This document shows positions 17,776-26,762 of a stretch of 64,000 nt of DNA, one piece after another (within the stretch, counting starts at the first letter, position 1; each line of letters opens with the position of its first letter). Below the pieces are notes generated by a model. The model was not told the DNA's origin, did not search any database, and saw only the letters and a list, made by a program, of their open reading frames with translations. The translations under genes were made by a program, and so were the position numbers. Origin of the DNA: CAVQCJ01 sp963771835 (GTDB lineage Bacteria > Actinomycetota > Actinomycetes > Prado026); the NCBI GenBank assembly GCA_963771835.1, contig CAVYVA010000001.1, positions 868,001 to 932,000 on the forward strand. Direction: 5' to 3'.

Positions 17776-17984
17776 CGATTTGATCTCGGTGCGCGTCTCG
17801 ATCCCAGGTACCTGGAGGGAGGCGTGGCACAAACACGAAGGTAGGCGAGAAGTCGACACTCGGCGCCCTATCACCCGTCTCACATACGTGGGTTTCTGAG
17901 ACATCTCGTTACCCCGATCTTCTGACGCCCTAGCGGCGTTCAGAACCCATGTCCGAAATCAACGTCTCACGAAGGAGGTGGAGC
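17776..17984. other. Junction between truncated gene and recombinase
   Basis: No gene is seen in this stretch. It should contain the left boundary of the accessory segment. It carries the palindromic site at 17920-17945 and the recombinase ribosome site AAGGAGGTGGAG. Confidence 0.4.
17920..17945. repeat. Inverted repeat upstream of recombinase (possible res subsite)
   Basis: TTCTGACGCC and GGCGTTCAGAA face each other around a 5-base centre, with one extra base in the right arm. TTTCTGAGACA occurs 27 bp earlier. Dimeric palindromic subsites just upstream of the gene are usual for serine resolvases, so this is a candidate binding or crossover site. Confidence 0.45.
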
Positions 17985-18579
17985 ATGAGTACTGAGACTG
18001 CATCCGCCGGGCTGCGGTTCGGCTACGCCCGTGTCTCGACGATTGAGCAGAACGAGGACCTGCAGCAGGACGCCCTTCAAGCGGCTGGGTGTGAGCGGGT
18101 CTTCGTCGACAAGGCATCGGGGAAGCTCGAGCACCGTCCCGGCCTGGATCAGCTGCTGGGCCAGCTGCGGGCCGGCGACACCGTGGTGGTGTGGCGGCTG
18201 GACCGCCTGGGCCGCTCACTGCGGAACCTGATCGAGATCGTCCGCGAGCTCGAACACCGCAAGGTGGCGCTGCTGAGCCTGACCGAGAGCATCGACACCA
18301 CCACCCCGGGCGGGAAGCTGGTCTTCCACGTGTTCGGGGCGCTGGCCGAGTTCGAGCGGGACCTGATCCGTGAACGCACCGCCGCCGGCCTGGCAGCCGC
18401 CCGAGCCCGCGGCCGGCATCGGTGGCCGCCCGACGGTGTGGACGCCGGAGAAGCTGGCCACGGCCCGCTCGATGTACGCCAGCGGCCAGCACGACGTAGC
18501 CAGCATCGCCCGCGTCCTGGGCGTCAGCAGGGCCTCGGTCTATCGGGGCCTGAACCAGCCACACCACACCACCACGTAG
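17985..18579 (+). CDS. Serine recombinase / resolvase family (one frameshift)
   Basis: The product (about 197 residues when repaired) starts with the resolvase catalytic motif FGYARVSTIEQN, Ser18 being the nucleophile. It continues with VVWRLDRLGRSLRNL and FGALAEFERDLIRERT, all hallmarks of the small serine recombinases. After ARARGR an extra base near 18412 shifts the frame. The other frame then gives GGRPTVWTPEKLATARSMY and a helix-turn-helix (ASIARVLGVSRASVYRGL), the normal C-terminal DNA-binding domain. The ATG follows a perfect AAGGAGGTGGAG. It probably mobilises or resolves the accessory segment. Confidence 0.85.
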
Positions 18580-18598
18580 AACCTCCGCACCGCCCCAG

Positions 18599-18627
18599 AG
18601 CCCGGACCGCAGCAGCGGTGCCGGGCT
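18599..18627 (+). terminator. Hairpin after recombinase
   Basis: AGCCCGG...CCGGGCT with an inner CCGC/GCGG pairing forms a strong stem between the recombinase and DUF932 genes. It is followed by TTCG rather than a T-run, so it may be an attenuator or RNA-processing site instead of a terminator. Confidence 0.4.
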
Positions 18628-18653
18628 TCGTCATGTCCAGAGAAGGAACAGCC

Positions 18654-19719
18654 ATGTCCAAGGAGACCCTGCACCGACCTGAACACCAACACGCTGATCG
18701 GCAACACCGACGCCCGCGGGCACGCCTGGCACTACCGGGCCGAGGAGCAGGGCGAGCGAGTCCAACCACTACCCCGGGCCCATCCCGATCGAGGACGTGC
18801 GGCGCCGGCTGTTCTACTGGAACGCCGAGTCCCGGCCGGTCGCGGTCGAGGTCCCCGCCGACGCTGGACACCATGACCCACCTGGACGCCGACGGGCACC
18901 CGATGCGCTGGGCCGTCGGTCCCGGACCGGCAGGCGATCTGCCGCTCCGACACCGACGCCGTGATGGGGATCTTCGGCCCCGGCTACGACCGTGCACCAG
19001 TACGACCAGTGGCTGCTGACCACGGTCGCCGACATCCTGGACGACGACCTGTCGATCAGCTCCGCCGGGCTGCTCAAGGGCGGGGCGGTCGCCTGGGTCG
19101 AGGTCTCGGTCCCGGAGTCGATCACCACCCCGGAGGGGGTGGTGTTCCGGCCCAACCTGCTGGCCACCACCAGCTTCGACGGGTCGATCGCCACCACGTT
19201 CAAGCGAACCATCACCGACGTGGTGTGCGACAACACCCGCGAGCTCGCCCTGGCCGAGCCGGGGCAGGAGTTCAAGGTCAAGCACTCCCGGCACTCCATC
19301 GCCCGGCTGGCGGAGGCCCGCGAGGCGCTGGCGATGGTCCACACCCTGGCCGAGGAGTTCGCCGCCGAGGTCGCCCAGCTGTGCGCCACCACCGTCACCG
19401 ACGACCAGTGGCAGCAGTTCCTCGACCTGACGTTCCCCGGCACCGACGCGGACGGGCAGCCGCTGACGGGCCGGGCGTTGACGATGGCCGACAACAAGCG
19501 CGAGCAGCCTGCAGCGGCTGTACGCGCCACGACCCGCGGGTCGCGCCCTGGGCCGGAACCGCCCACGGCGTGCTGCAGGCGGTCAACACCTACGAGCACC
19601 ACGAGGGCATCGTCCGCGGAGCCAGCAGGGCCGAGCGGAACATGCTCCGCACGATCACCGGCGACTACGCCGCCCTGGACCGGGCCAGCTGGGACACCCT
19701 CGCCGGGATCCTCACCTGA
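18654..19719 (+). pseudogene. DUF932 (phage/plasmid-like, TIGR03299 type) protein, multiply frameshifted
   Basis: Read across frames the sequence spells a full DUF932 protein of about 355 residues. It has DLNTNTLIGNTDARGHAWHY near the start, PIEDVRRRLFYWNAESRPV, then a long clean block (DQWLLTTVADILDDDLS to ALTMADNKREQ) and the family end RAERNMLRTITGDYAALD. At least five single-base shifts occur: near 18671, three or four between 18750 and 18990, and near 19507. No substitution-type stops are seen in the correct frame. Such genes are typical of plasmids, phages and integrative elements, where the role is unknown. The pattern suggests sequence error or very recent inactivation. Confidence 0.7.
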
Positions 19720-19735
19720 CCCAGCACACGAACAA

Positions 19736-19764
19736 GCCCTGCCCGGCATCGGCTCGGGCAGGGC
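19736..19764 (+). terminator. Strong hairpin after DUF932 gene
   Basis: GCCCTGCCCG and CGGGCAGGGC pair perfectly over ten bases around a nine-base loop, starting 17 bp after the DUF932 stop. It is a likely terminator or leader hairpin for the small gene that follows. Confidence 0.55.
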
Positions 19765-19790
19765 ACTCACCCACGCGAAAGGACGAAAGC

Positions 19791-20111
19791 ATGACCAAGA
19801 AGATCACCAGCACTCTCAACCACGCGATCCACTCCACCGCCAAGCACTTCTCGAATCACCTCGAGGCTGCGGCCAGCTGGATCCGAGAGCTGCGCGAACG
19901 ACACAGCGACCTCATGCGCGACCGCGCGGCGTACCGAGCCCAACTAGCCGCAGCGGCCGCAGCCGTGGTGGCCCTGATCGAGCTCCCGCACACCTGGGCC
20001 ACACTCGTGCTCGCCCTGGTCGCCATCTACATCGCCACATTTACCCCGAACGACGGCGGCTGGTTCCGCTCATCACTGGGCGTGGCCGAGGATGCATACG
20101 AGCGGTGGTAA
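19791..20111 (+). CDS. Small hypothetical membrane protein of the accessory segment
   Basis: The 106-residue product has a basic, helical first half (HFSNHLEAAASWIRELRERH) and two adjoining hydrophobic helices at about 42-58 and 63-82. It ends GGWFRSSLGVAEDAYERW. The ATG has GAAAGGACG upstream. No family was recognised. Following the recombinase and DUF932 genes in the same direction, it is probably part of the same mobile segment. Confidence 0.6.
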   Translation: MTKKITSTLNHAIHSTAKHFSNHLEAAASWIRELRERHSDLMRDRAAYRAQLAAAAAAVVALIELPHTWATLVLALVAIYIATFTPNDGGWFRSSLGVAEDAYERW

Positions 20112-20116
20112 CCCGA

Positions 20117-20305
20117 CTACGAGCTCTTCTCGCTGATCGGCCCGTCGTAGTCGCCTCGCATGACCTTCTCCAGGGTCTGCCTGGCGTGGGCCTTGTCGTT
20201 GTAGCCCTGGCTTCCGTCGGTGGCGACGATCTCGCCATTGGCCGCTTTGATGCGGAAGGCCCACTTCCCGTCCTTGCGCAGGTAGATCTCCCCTGACCCA
20301 GCCAT
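20117..20305 (-). CDS. DUF1508 (YegP-type) small protein
   Basis: The 62-residue product reads EIYLRKDGKWAFRIKAANGE, then IVATDGSQGYNDKAHARQTL. This is the single DUF1508 repeat: a KDGKWAFRIKA.NG strand pair, then the helix that follows S.GY. The family is small and widespread, with no assigned function. A longer upstream frame is possible but lacks similarity, so the ATG at 20305 is preferred. It converges with the accessory segment's membrane gene, leaving only five bases between the stops. Confidence 0.75.
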   Translation of the reverse strand: MAGSGEIYLRKDGKWAFRIKAANGEIVATDGSQGYNDKAHARQTLEKVMRGDYDGPISEKSS

Positions 20306-20590
20306 ATCGCCTCCCCGTCTCCCGGGACCGCCACCGCGGCCGAACGTCGACACCGTATTGCCCGGGAGCGCCGTTGGGGGGGCTTGACTCAGATCCGTCA
20401 TGTGGCTATGACCCGTCTGGTCGATCGGCCCACGCCCGCTTCTGGGTTTCGCCCAGCCACAAGCGTTGGATCGCCAGTCACCTGACGAATCCTGACGCGC
20501 CCGGCGGCCATCCGGGAATCCGTTTGCCGTGGGGCCTGGCCTTCAGCGCAAGCCCGTGGACATAAGCGTGACGGCGGCGGATCAGCCCGC

Positions 20591-20608
20591 GAACGGCACG
20601 TCAGTGCG
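20591..20608 (+). repeat. Short direct repeat, copy A
   Basis: GAACGGCACGTCAGTGCG matches copy B at 20871-20888 with one difference and resembles GAACGGCACTTCGGTGCC at 23208-23225. The arms GGCAC and GTGC(C) make it weakly palindromic. Confidence 0.55.
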
Positions 20609-20632
20609 CTCAGCGGTCCCCGCAACGGCGGA

Positions 20633-20659
20633 AGGCCCGTCCCCCAATGGGGCGGGCCT
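20633..20659 (-). terminator. Terminator-like hairpin closing the mini-unit
   Basis: AGGCCCG(T)CCCC pairs with GGGGCGGGCCT around a CAAT loop with a single bulge. On the minus strand it starts three bases after the stop of the 41-codon ORF, the normal place for an intrinsic terminator. There is no T-run after it, which is common in high-G+C actinobacteria. Confidence 0.6.
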
Positions 20660-20662
20660 CCG

Positions 20663-20788
20663 TCATTCCGTCGGGCGTTCGTTCATGGCCACCGCGTCGA
20701 TGCAAGTTGCGGTGCATCCAGACGGCCCAACACGGACCCGACAGGCCTTTCCGCGCCTCTCGGTAACCGCAACCTCAGTATCGAGCAA
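20663..20788 (-). CDS. Candidate small ORF (41 codons) or small RNA body
   Basis: From a TTG start at 20788 the frame encodes 41 residues, including GKACRVRVGPSGCTATCID and ending MNERPTE. It has three cysteines and no membrane segment. A DosR-like box lies 17 bp upstream and a strong hairpin follows the stop by three bases, so the segment looks like a complete short transcription unit. The ribosome site is poor (GGAAC), so the product may be a roughly 150-nt RNA rather than a peptide. I know no homologue. Confidence 0.35.
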   Translation of the reverse strand: MLDTEVAVTERRGKACRVRVGPSGCTATCIDAVAMNERPTE

Positions 20789-20805
20789 GTTCCGTGGCCG
20801 GGTCA

Positions 20806-20819
20806 GGGGCGAAGGTCCT
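20806..20819 (-). promoter_or_regulatory. DosR/DevR-like box of the mini-unit
   Basis: On the minus strand this is AGGACCTTCGCCCC. The surrounding CAGGGGCGAAGGTCCT is identical over 16 bp to the box upstream of the SQR-DsrC-DsrE operon at 51191-51204. It lies 17 bp upstream of the TTG of the small ORF. Confidence 0.5.
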
Positions 20820-20870
20820 CTGCTCGGGAGCTTGGCAGTGCCAGGCCGGCACCGACCGTGACGCGCCCAC

Positions 20871-20888
20871 GAACGGCACGTCGGTGCG
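20871..20888 (+). repeat. Short direct repeat, copy B
   Basis: GAACGGCACGTCGGTGCG repeats copy A 280 bp further on. The pair bracket the box-ORF-terminator unit, so the bracketed segment might have moved or duplicated as a cassette. Confidence 0.55.
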
Positions 20889-20906
20889 GTCAACGTTGAT
20901 CGGCAG

Positions 20907-21242
20907 TCACGCCACTCCCTGCGCGGCCGCGAGGACTGCCACCCTCGCATCCCCGTCCGCTCCTAGCGAGAAGTTGATTCCCATGGTGGTGAGCATGCGG
21001 GTCATACCCGGGCCCATGTGCTCAGCAACGACGACGTCAACATGGTGATCGGTCAGGAACCGTGCCACACGGGCGTGATGTGCACCCTCGGTCCCTTCGT
21101 CGTGTAGGACGTCCCAGCCCACCTCGTACTCCCGCCAGTCGGTCACATCCCCACCGGAGGCAGTCGCCACGGCCACCCGCTGTGCCCGGCCCCAACCCGG
21201 GGCGATCAGCCCGGTACGGTCCACCGGAATACACACGATCAT
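20907..21242 (-). CDS. NifB/NifX-like (dinitrogenase Fe-Mo cofactor biosynthesis) family protein
   Basis: The 111-residue protein has the ribonuclease-H-like NifX fold pattern: IVCIPVDRTGLIAPGWGRAQ at the N-terminus, a middle GTEGAHHARVARFL, then VDVVVAEHMGPGMTRMLTT and GINFSLGADGDARVAV. Stand-alone members occur in non-diazotrophs, often near redox or metal proteins. They may bind iron-sulfur or molybdenum clusters, but the role is unknown. GAAGGGACTG precedes the ATG. An IS481-type element lies 79 bp upstream of the start and may have separated the gene from part of its promoter. Confidence 0.8.
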   Translation of the reverse strand: MIVCIPVDRTGLIAPGWGRAQRVAVATASGGDVTDWREYEVGWDVLHDEGTEGAHHARVARFLTDHHVDVVVAEHMGPGMTRMLTTMGINFSLGADGDARVAVLAAAQGVA

Positions 21243-21314
21243 GACCAGTCCCTTCGGTTCACCGGGTCTACCGAGCCGAACCTAATGCCGGATCTTGTGC
21301 GCCCGCTAACGGCA

Positions 21315-21320
21315 CCTATG
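21315..21320 (+). repeat. Target-site duplication, left
   Basis: CCTATG directly abuts the left inverted repeat of the insertion sequence. The same six bases follow the right end at 22454-22459. Confidence 0.85.
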
Positions 21321-22453
21321 TTGTCCTCTCCCCGAGTAGTGCCGACACCTGGTGATTGCTGGCCGGGGTAGGTAGCGGCGACGCACTCTTCTGCTTGACG
21401 CCAATCGAGCAGGAGGGAGTACGTCGCCGTGACTGATGATGATGCCCTGTTCCGGTTCCGTGTTCGAGTCTTCGGGGTGGCCCAGGAGCTGGGGAACGTG
21501 CGGGCCGCGTGTCGGATGTTCGGGATCCATCCATCCACGTTCTACCGGTGGCGCCGCCAGCTGCTGCGGTCCGGGATGGAGTCGCTGCGGCCGCGGGAGC
21601 GGCGGCTGCCCAAGATGCCGAACGCGACCAGTCCTTTCATCGAGCAGCGGGTTGTCGCCTTCTCTTTGGGTCACCCGGGGTTCGGCCCGAACCGGATCGC
21701 GGCGGAGCTGGCCCGGCCGGTCTGGGGCGGGATCCGGCTGTCCCCGAACGGGATCTGGTTGATCTTGCGCCGCCATGGTCTGAACACCCGGGCCCGCCGT
21801 CTGGGGTTGATCGCCGGGCATGCCGTCCCGCGGGAGCCGATCGAGGACCGGGACCTGCCAGAGCGGCACATCCACGCAGGTCACCCCGGTGAGCTGGTCC
21901 AGTTCGACTGCTTCCAGATCGGGCACCTGCACGACTCCGGCGGGGTGATCTGGCAGTACACCGCGATCGACGTCGCCTCGTCGTTCACCTGGGCGCAGAT
22001 CCACGCCACCCCCCGCAACCCCGGCGGGAAGTTCACCTCGGCGCTGGCCCGCCGGGTCGCCGCGGACCTGTCCGCTCGAGGGTGGCGGCTGGAGACCGCG
22101 ATGACCGACCACGGGGTCGAGTTCGGTGCCGAGGAGTTCAAGACCACCCTGGCTCGAGCCGGGATCACCCATCGCCGCTCGACACCGGGCCGGCCGCAGA
22201 CCAACGGCTGCGTGGAACGAGTCCAACTCACGATCCTCGACGAGTGTTGGAAGCCGGCCTTCGCCCGCAGTGTGTTCCCCCGCTACAAGGGACTCAAAGC
22301 CGAACTCGACCGCTACCTCGACTACTACAACAACCACCGAGCACACACCGGCAGATGGAACCGCGGACGCACTCCCCTCGAGGTCATCGGCAAGGCCAAG
22401 ATGTACTCGACCCGATAGCAGGAGAACGTCGCTACTACTCGGGGAGAGGACAA
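21321..22453 (+). mobile_element. Complete IS481-family insertion sequence (1133 bp)
   Basis: The element carries one transposase gene between terminal inverted repeats of 26 bp (21321-21346 and 22428-22453). These start TTGTCCTCTCCCCGAGTAGT and differ at two positions. A 6-bp target duplication, CCTATG, flanks it exactly. Intact ends, intact gene and intact duplication indicate a recent insertion. It sits between the NifX-like gene and the dihydrofolate-reductase-like gene. Confidence 0.93.
21429..22418 (+). CDS. IS481-family transposase
   Basis: The 329-residue enzyme has an N-terminal helix-turn-helix (NVRAACRMFGIHPSTFYRWR), a second DNA-binding segment, and a DDE integrase core. The core residues are Asp in ELVQFDCFQIG, Asp in MTDHGVEFG and Glu in TNGCVERVQ, followed by YYNNHRAHTG typical of the rve domain. 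It catalyses cut-and-paste or copy-out transposition of its own element. A GTG start is preceded by GGAGGGAG. The frame is unbroken, so it is probably active. Confidence 0.93.
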   Translation: MTDDDALFRFRVRVFGVAQELGNVRAACRMFGIHPSTFYRWRRQLLRSGMESLRPRERRLPKMPNATSPFIEQRVVAFSLGHPGFGPNRIAAELARPVWGGIRLSPNGIWLILRRHGLNTRARRLGLIAGHAVPREPIEDRDLPERHIHAGHPGELVQFDCFQIGHLHDSGGVIWQYTAIDVASSFTWAQIHATPRNPGGKFTSALARRVAADLSARGWRLETAMTDHGVEFGAEEFKTTLARAGITHRRSTPGRPQTNGCVERVQLTILDECWKPAFARSVFPRYKGLKAELDRYLDYYNNHRAHTGRWNRGRTPLEVIGKAKMYSTR

Positions 22454-22459
22454 CCTATG
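22454..22459 (+). repeat. Target-site duplication, right
   Basis: CCTATG follows the right inverted repeat and matches the left copy. Removing the element restores GCACCTATGTGCG, a small palindromic sequence. Confidence 0.85.
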
Positions 22460-22593
22460 TGCGTGGCGAGCGGCGGCGATTCCGGACATCAGACCAGCGA
22501 GTCGCTCGGGTGCTTCCATAACCCGTAACGTTGCGGGCCGCTAACAGCTACGTCCGGACGTCCGCTCGCACGTCGCCATCAAACGGGAGGCTC

Positions 22594-23201
22594 ATGGTGT
22601 CGGACACCACCTGCCACATGTCGATCTCGCTGGACGGCTTCGTCGCTGGGCCGGATCAGAGCCGGGACGACCCTCTCGGCAAACGCGGGCGCGAGCTGCA
22701 CGGCTGGCACATCGGCGACCCGCGGGCCAACGACGCCGACCTGATCGCGACCCAGTGGCTCATGCGCCCGCGAGGCGCGTACGTCATGGGGCGGAACATG
22801 TTCGGCCCGATCCGCGGTGACTGGAACGAGGACTGGTCGGGGTGGTGGGGTCCCGAACCGCCCTATCACGCGCCGGTCTTCGTACTGACCCACTACCCCC
22901 ATGACCCGATCCGGATGGACGGGGGGACCACGTTCCACTTCGTCACCGAGGGTTCGACGCGGCGTACGCCGCAGCGCGCGAGGCCGCGGGGGACAACGGC
23001 GTCGACATCGCAGGTGGGGCCTCGACCGTCCGGCAGGCGTTGATCGCCGGCGTGATCGACGAGCTCACGCTCGACATCGCGCCCGTCCTGCTCGGTTCGG
23101 GCGAGCGCATCTTCGACGGAGTCGAGTCCTTCGGCTTCGAGCCCGTCGAGGTGCTCCACTCACCGCTGACCTCACACATCCGGTACCGCCGCGTCAGTTG
23201 A
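22594..23201 (+). CDS. Dihydrofolate reductase / RibD C-domain family protein (one frameshift)
   Basis: The repaired product has about 202 residues. It begins CHMSISLDGFVAGPDQ, has the RGAYVMGRNMFG segment, and after a one-base shift near 22948 continues DIAGGASTVRQALIAG and ELTLDIAPVLLGSGERIF. These are the cofactor-binding and closing strands of the RibD/DHFR fold. Such stand-alone actinobacterial proteins are NADPH-type reductases of unknown substrate. The ATG follows GGGAGG. Both halves are well preserved, so the break may be a sequence error. Confidence 0.8.
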
Positions 23202-23207
23202 CTCACC

Positions 23208-23226
23208 GAACGGCACTTCGGTGCCG
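23208..23226 (+). terminator. UUCG-tetraloop hairpin
   Basis: CGGCAC-TTCG-GTGCCG forms a six-pair stem closed by the very stable TTCG loop, ten bases after the stop of the DHFR-like gene. It is the third relative of the GAACGGCAC repeats at 20591 and 20871, here as a better palindrome. Confidence 0.5.
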
Positions 23227-23296
23227 GCGACGGGCCCCGCTGATGCCCGCCAAGCGAACGCCCAGCCGCGCCCCCTCTCGGGGTGTTCCCGACCGC

Positions 23297-23545
23297 TCAG
23301 GCCTCGTCGTTGACCGAGATCCGGAACAGATCTGTGCTGCCGTCCGCGTACAGCACCCGCACGGACCGCTCGCCCACGGCGTTGATGCTGTCCTCCGTGA
23401 TCGTGTGTGGCGGCAGTTCTTGCGGCTGGCTGTTGACGATCAGCCGGGCGAAGTTCAGGCACCTCATGCATCGGCCGCCCGGGTCGTCGTTGTAGGCGTC
23501 GTCGTACATCTGCTCGGCACATTCCGTGCACAGCCTCAGGGCCAT
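23297..23545 (-). CDS. Small zinc-ribbon-like hypothetical protein
   Basis: The 82-residue product starts MALRLCTECAEQMYDDAYND. It has a CxxC pair followed after about 19 residues by GRCMRCLNFARL, giving two CxxC knuckles suited to bind zinc. The C-terminal half (RSVRVLYADGSTDLFRISV) looks like a beta hairpin. No ribosome site is obvious, and an ATG four codons upstream is equally possible. No family was recognised. The gene converges with the DHFR-like gene. Confidence 0.55.
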   Translation of the reverse strand: MALRLCTECAEQMYDDAYNDDPGGRCMRCLNFARLIVNSQPQELPPHTITEDSINAVGERSVRVLYADGSTDLFRISVNDEA

Positions 23546-23890
23546 GTCGACAAGCATGTCAGGCAAGAACGCCCAGCGGTTGATCAAAACCGACCCGGTA
23601 AGACAGTTCGCGGAAGAAGTCTCCACGGCCGCATCGTGTCTGGCCAAGAACCGCACCTATTGCCGGTTCTTGTGCTGTGGACAACCACAGAACCTTGGGC
23701 TGCCGGCGGCCGGCTCCCTGTATGACGAGACCGGTCTTCACACCCCACTGGCAGCCCGGCCAGGTCGATCGACACGAGCCGAGCCTACCGATATCTGGAC
23801 TAGCAGCGCTATGCGGTCCGAGCCAAGCCCGTCAATCGGTCCGAAACAGGGCTCTGACCTGCGTAAACACCGGCCGGCTCGGCGTGTCGC
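23546..23890. other. Gene-free stretch downstream of sigA
   Basis: No gene is seen between the zinc-ribbon ORF and the end of sigA, which point the same way. The main feature is a pair of adjacent hairpins at 23645-23690, probably the sigA terminator region or a leader of the small gene. Confidence 0.45.
23645..23690 (-). terminator. Two adjacent perfect hairpins
   Basis: CAAGAACCG/CGGTTCTTG (nine pairs, ten-base loop) is followed two bases later by CTGTGG-ACAA-CCACAG (six pairs, tetraloop). They lie about 200 bp past the sigA stop and 100 bp before the zinc-ribbon start on the same strand. Confidence 0.45.
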
Positions 23891-25528
<1,638 letters not shown>

Positions 25529-25708
25529 CTGGGTGGAAGCCTCCTGGCCGGGGGCGAGATCGTCAGCGGGCTGTCTGCGGACCGGCGACACGAACGACCT
25601 CTCGTCAGGTGGGCGGCCTCCCCGACCGGGCTGCGGACGGTCGGCTGGGCGGGGCCGCGGGTGTGGTGTGGGAGACGTGGTCTCGTGCGACGGACGCACT
25701 AGGCGAAC

Positions 25709-25714
25709 ATTGTA
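25709..25714 (-). promoter_or_regulatory. Putative -10 element for sigA
   Basis: The minus strand reads TACAAT, close to the TANNNT consensus, about 180 bp upstream of the sigA ATG in an otherwise G+C-rich leader. No good -35 element stands at 17-18 bp spacing, so this is tentative. Confidence 0.35.
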
Positions 25715-25737
25715 GTTGCCGCCCGTGTTCCCGTCGG

Positions 25738-26346
25738 TCAGCCGCCCTCGGCGCCCGACCGCGCCTGTTTCGCGGCTCGCTTCTGCTCCTGCTTGAACGC
25801 GCGGACCTCGCCGAGAGAGAGGGCGTCGACGACGTCGGCGACCGACCGCCGGCTCCCGTCCTCGCCGTACGCCCCGGCCGCCGCCCGCCAGCCATCCGGT
25901 CGCACCCGGAGCTGCTTGCCGAGCAGGGCGACGAAGATCCTCGCCTTCTGGTCGCCGAAGCCGGGAAGGGCGCGCAGCCGGTCCAGCAGATCCTGGCCGG
26001 AACGGGCGTCATGCCACAGCGCCGAGCCGTCACCTCCGTAGAGCCCGGCCACGGCCGCGCCCAGCGCCTGCACCCGGCCGGCCATCGAGCCGGGGAACCG
26101 GTGGACGGCCGGCGGCTTGGACATCAACGCGACGAAGTCCTTCGGGTCGTGGTCGGCGATCGCGGCGGGGTCGAGCCGGTCCGGGGTCCCGAGCCGCCCG
26201 GCCAGCGTCCAGGGGCCGGCGAAGGCCCGCTCCATCGGGAACTGCTGGTCGAGGAGCATCCCGACGAGCAGCGCGAACGGGTCCCGGCTCAGCAGCGCGT
26301 CGGCGTCCGGGTCCATCGCCAGGTGCAGCGCGATCGGCGTGGCCAC
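25738..26346 (-). CDS. HhH-GPD family base-excision DNA glycosylase-like protein
   Basis: The 202-residue protein has a helical N-terminus (ALLVGMLLDQQFPMERAFAGP) and a helix-hairpin-helix segment (LLDRLRALPGFGDQKARIFVALL) near residues 122-146. This matches the short actinobacterial HhH-GPD repair proteins. It lacks the usual C-terminal iron-sulfur cysteines. It would remove damaged bases from DNA; the lesion is unknown. The GTG at 26346 is chosen because it lies five bases after the universal stress gene's stop; an ATG ten codons in is possible. The two genes are probably cotranscribed. Confidence 0.8.
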   Translation of the reverse strand: MATPIALHLAMDPDADALLSRDPFALLVGMLLDQQFPMERAFAGPWTLAGRLGTPDRLDPAAIADHDPKDFVALMSKPPAVHRFPGSMAGRVQALGAAVAGLYGGDGSALWHDARSGQDLLDRLRALPGFGDQKARIFVALLGKQLRVRPDGWRAAAGAYGEDGSRRSVADVVDALSLGEVRAFKQEQKRAAKQARSGAEGG

Positions 26347-26351
26347 GGGCG

Positions 26352-26762
26352 TCAGTCGGCCGCGGCGGCCTTGACCGCCAGGACGGGGGCGGGCGACTCG
26401 AGCAGGATGCGCTGGGCGTTGCTGCCGAGCAGCAGCTTGCCGACCGGGCTGCGGTGCCGCAGGCCGATCACCACCAGCTCCGCGGACACCTCGTTCACGA
26501 CGTCGAGGATGTCGTCGGGCGGTTCCTGGCCGCGGACCAGCCCGCGCACTTCGTGCTCGACTCCGGCTTCGCTGAGCGTGCGCTCCACCTGGTTGAGCTC
26601 GGCTTCGTTGGTCGTGGCGTCCTCGCGTGTGAACTCCATGCCCCCTTTGTGCGAGTTCACGACGAGGACCTTGGCGGACCGGCGTTGCCCCTCGCGGATG
26701 CCGGCCTGCAACGCGGCCCGACCCTCCGGGCTCGGCAGGTAACCCACGACGATCGTGCCCAT
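26352..26762 (-). CDS. Universal stress protein (UspA family)
   Basis: The 136-residue single-domain protein begins TIVVGYLPSPEGRAALQAG and ends with LVVIGLRHRSPVGKLLLGSN and SPAPVLAVK. These are the UspA nucleotide-binding loop (GLRHRSPVGKLLLGS, close to G-2x-G-9x-G-S/T) and final strand. Such proteins bind ATP and help survival in stasis or hypoxia. The start follows GGAGGG. It heads a two-gene unit with the HhH-GPD gene and diverges from the coiled-coil gene at 27013. Confidence 0.9.
   Translation of the reverse strand: MGTIVVGYLPSPEGRAALQAGIREGQRRSAKVLVVNSHKGGMEFTREDATTNEAELNQVERTLSEAGVEHEVRGLVRGQEPPDDILDVVNEVSAELVVIGLRHRSPVGKLLLGSNAQRILLESPAPVLAVKAAAAD

Larger units (their letters stand above)
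20306..20906. other. Accessory intergenic zone with direct repeats and a mini-unit
   Basis: No long gene is present. The stretch holds two 18-bp direct repeats (20591-20608 and 20871-20888) that flank a compact minus-strand unit of DosR-like box, 41-codon ORF and terminator hairpin. These are listed separately. Confidence 0.55.

Noticed and set aside
20398..20625. A 75-codon minus-strand frame next to DUF1508
   Set aside because: It crosses a short repeat, has an Arg/Pro-rich random composition and no ribosome site.
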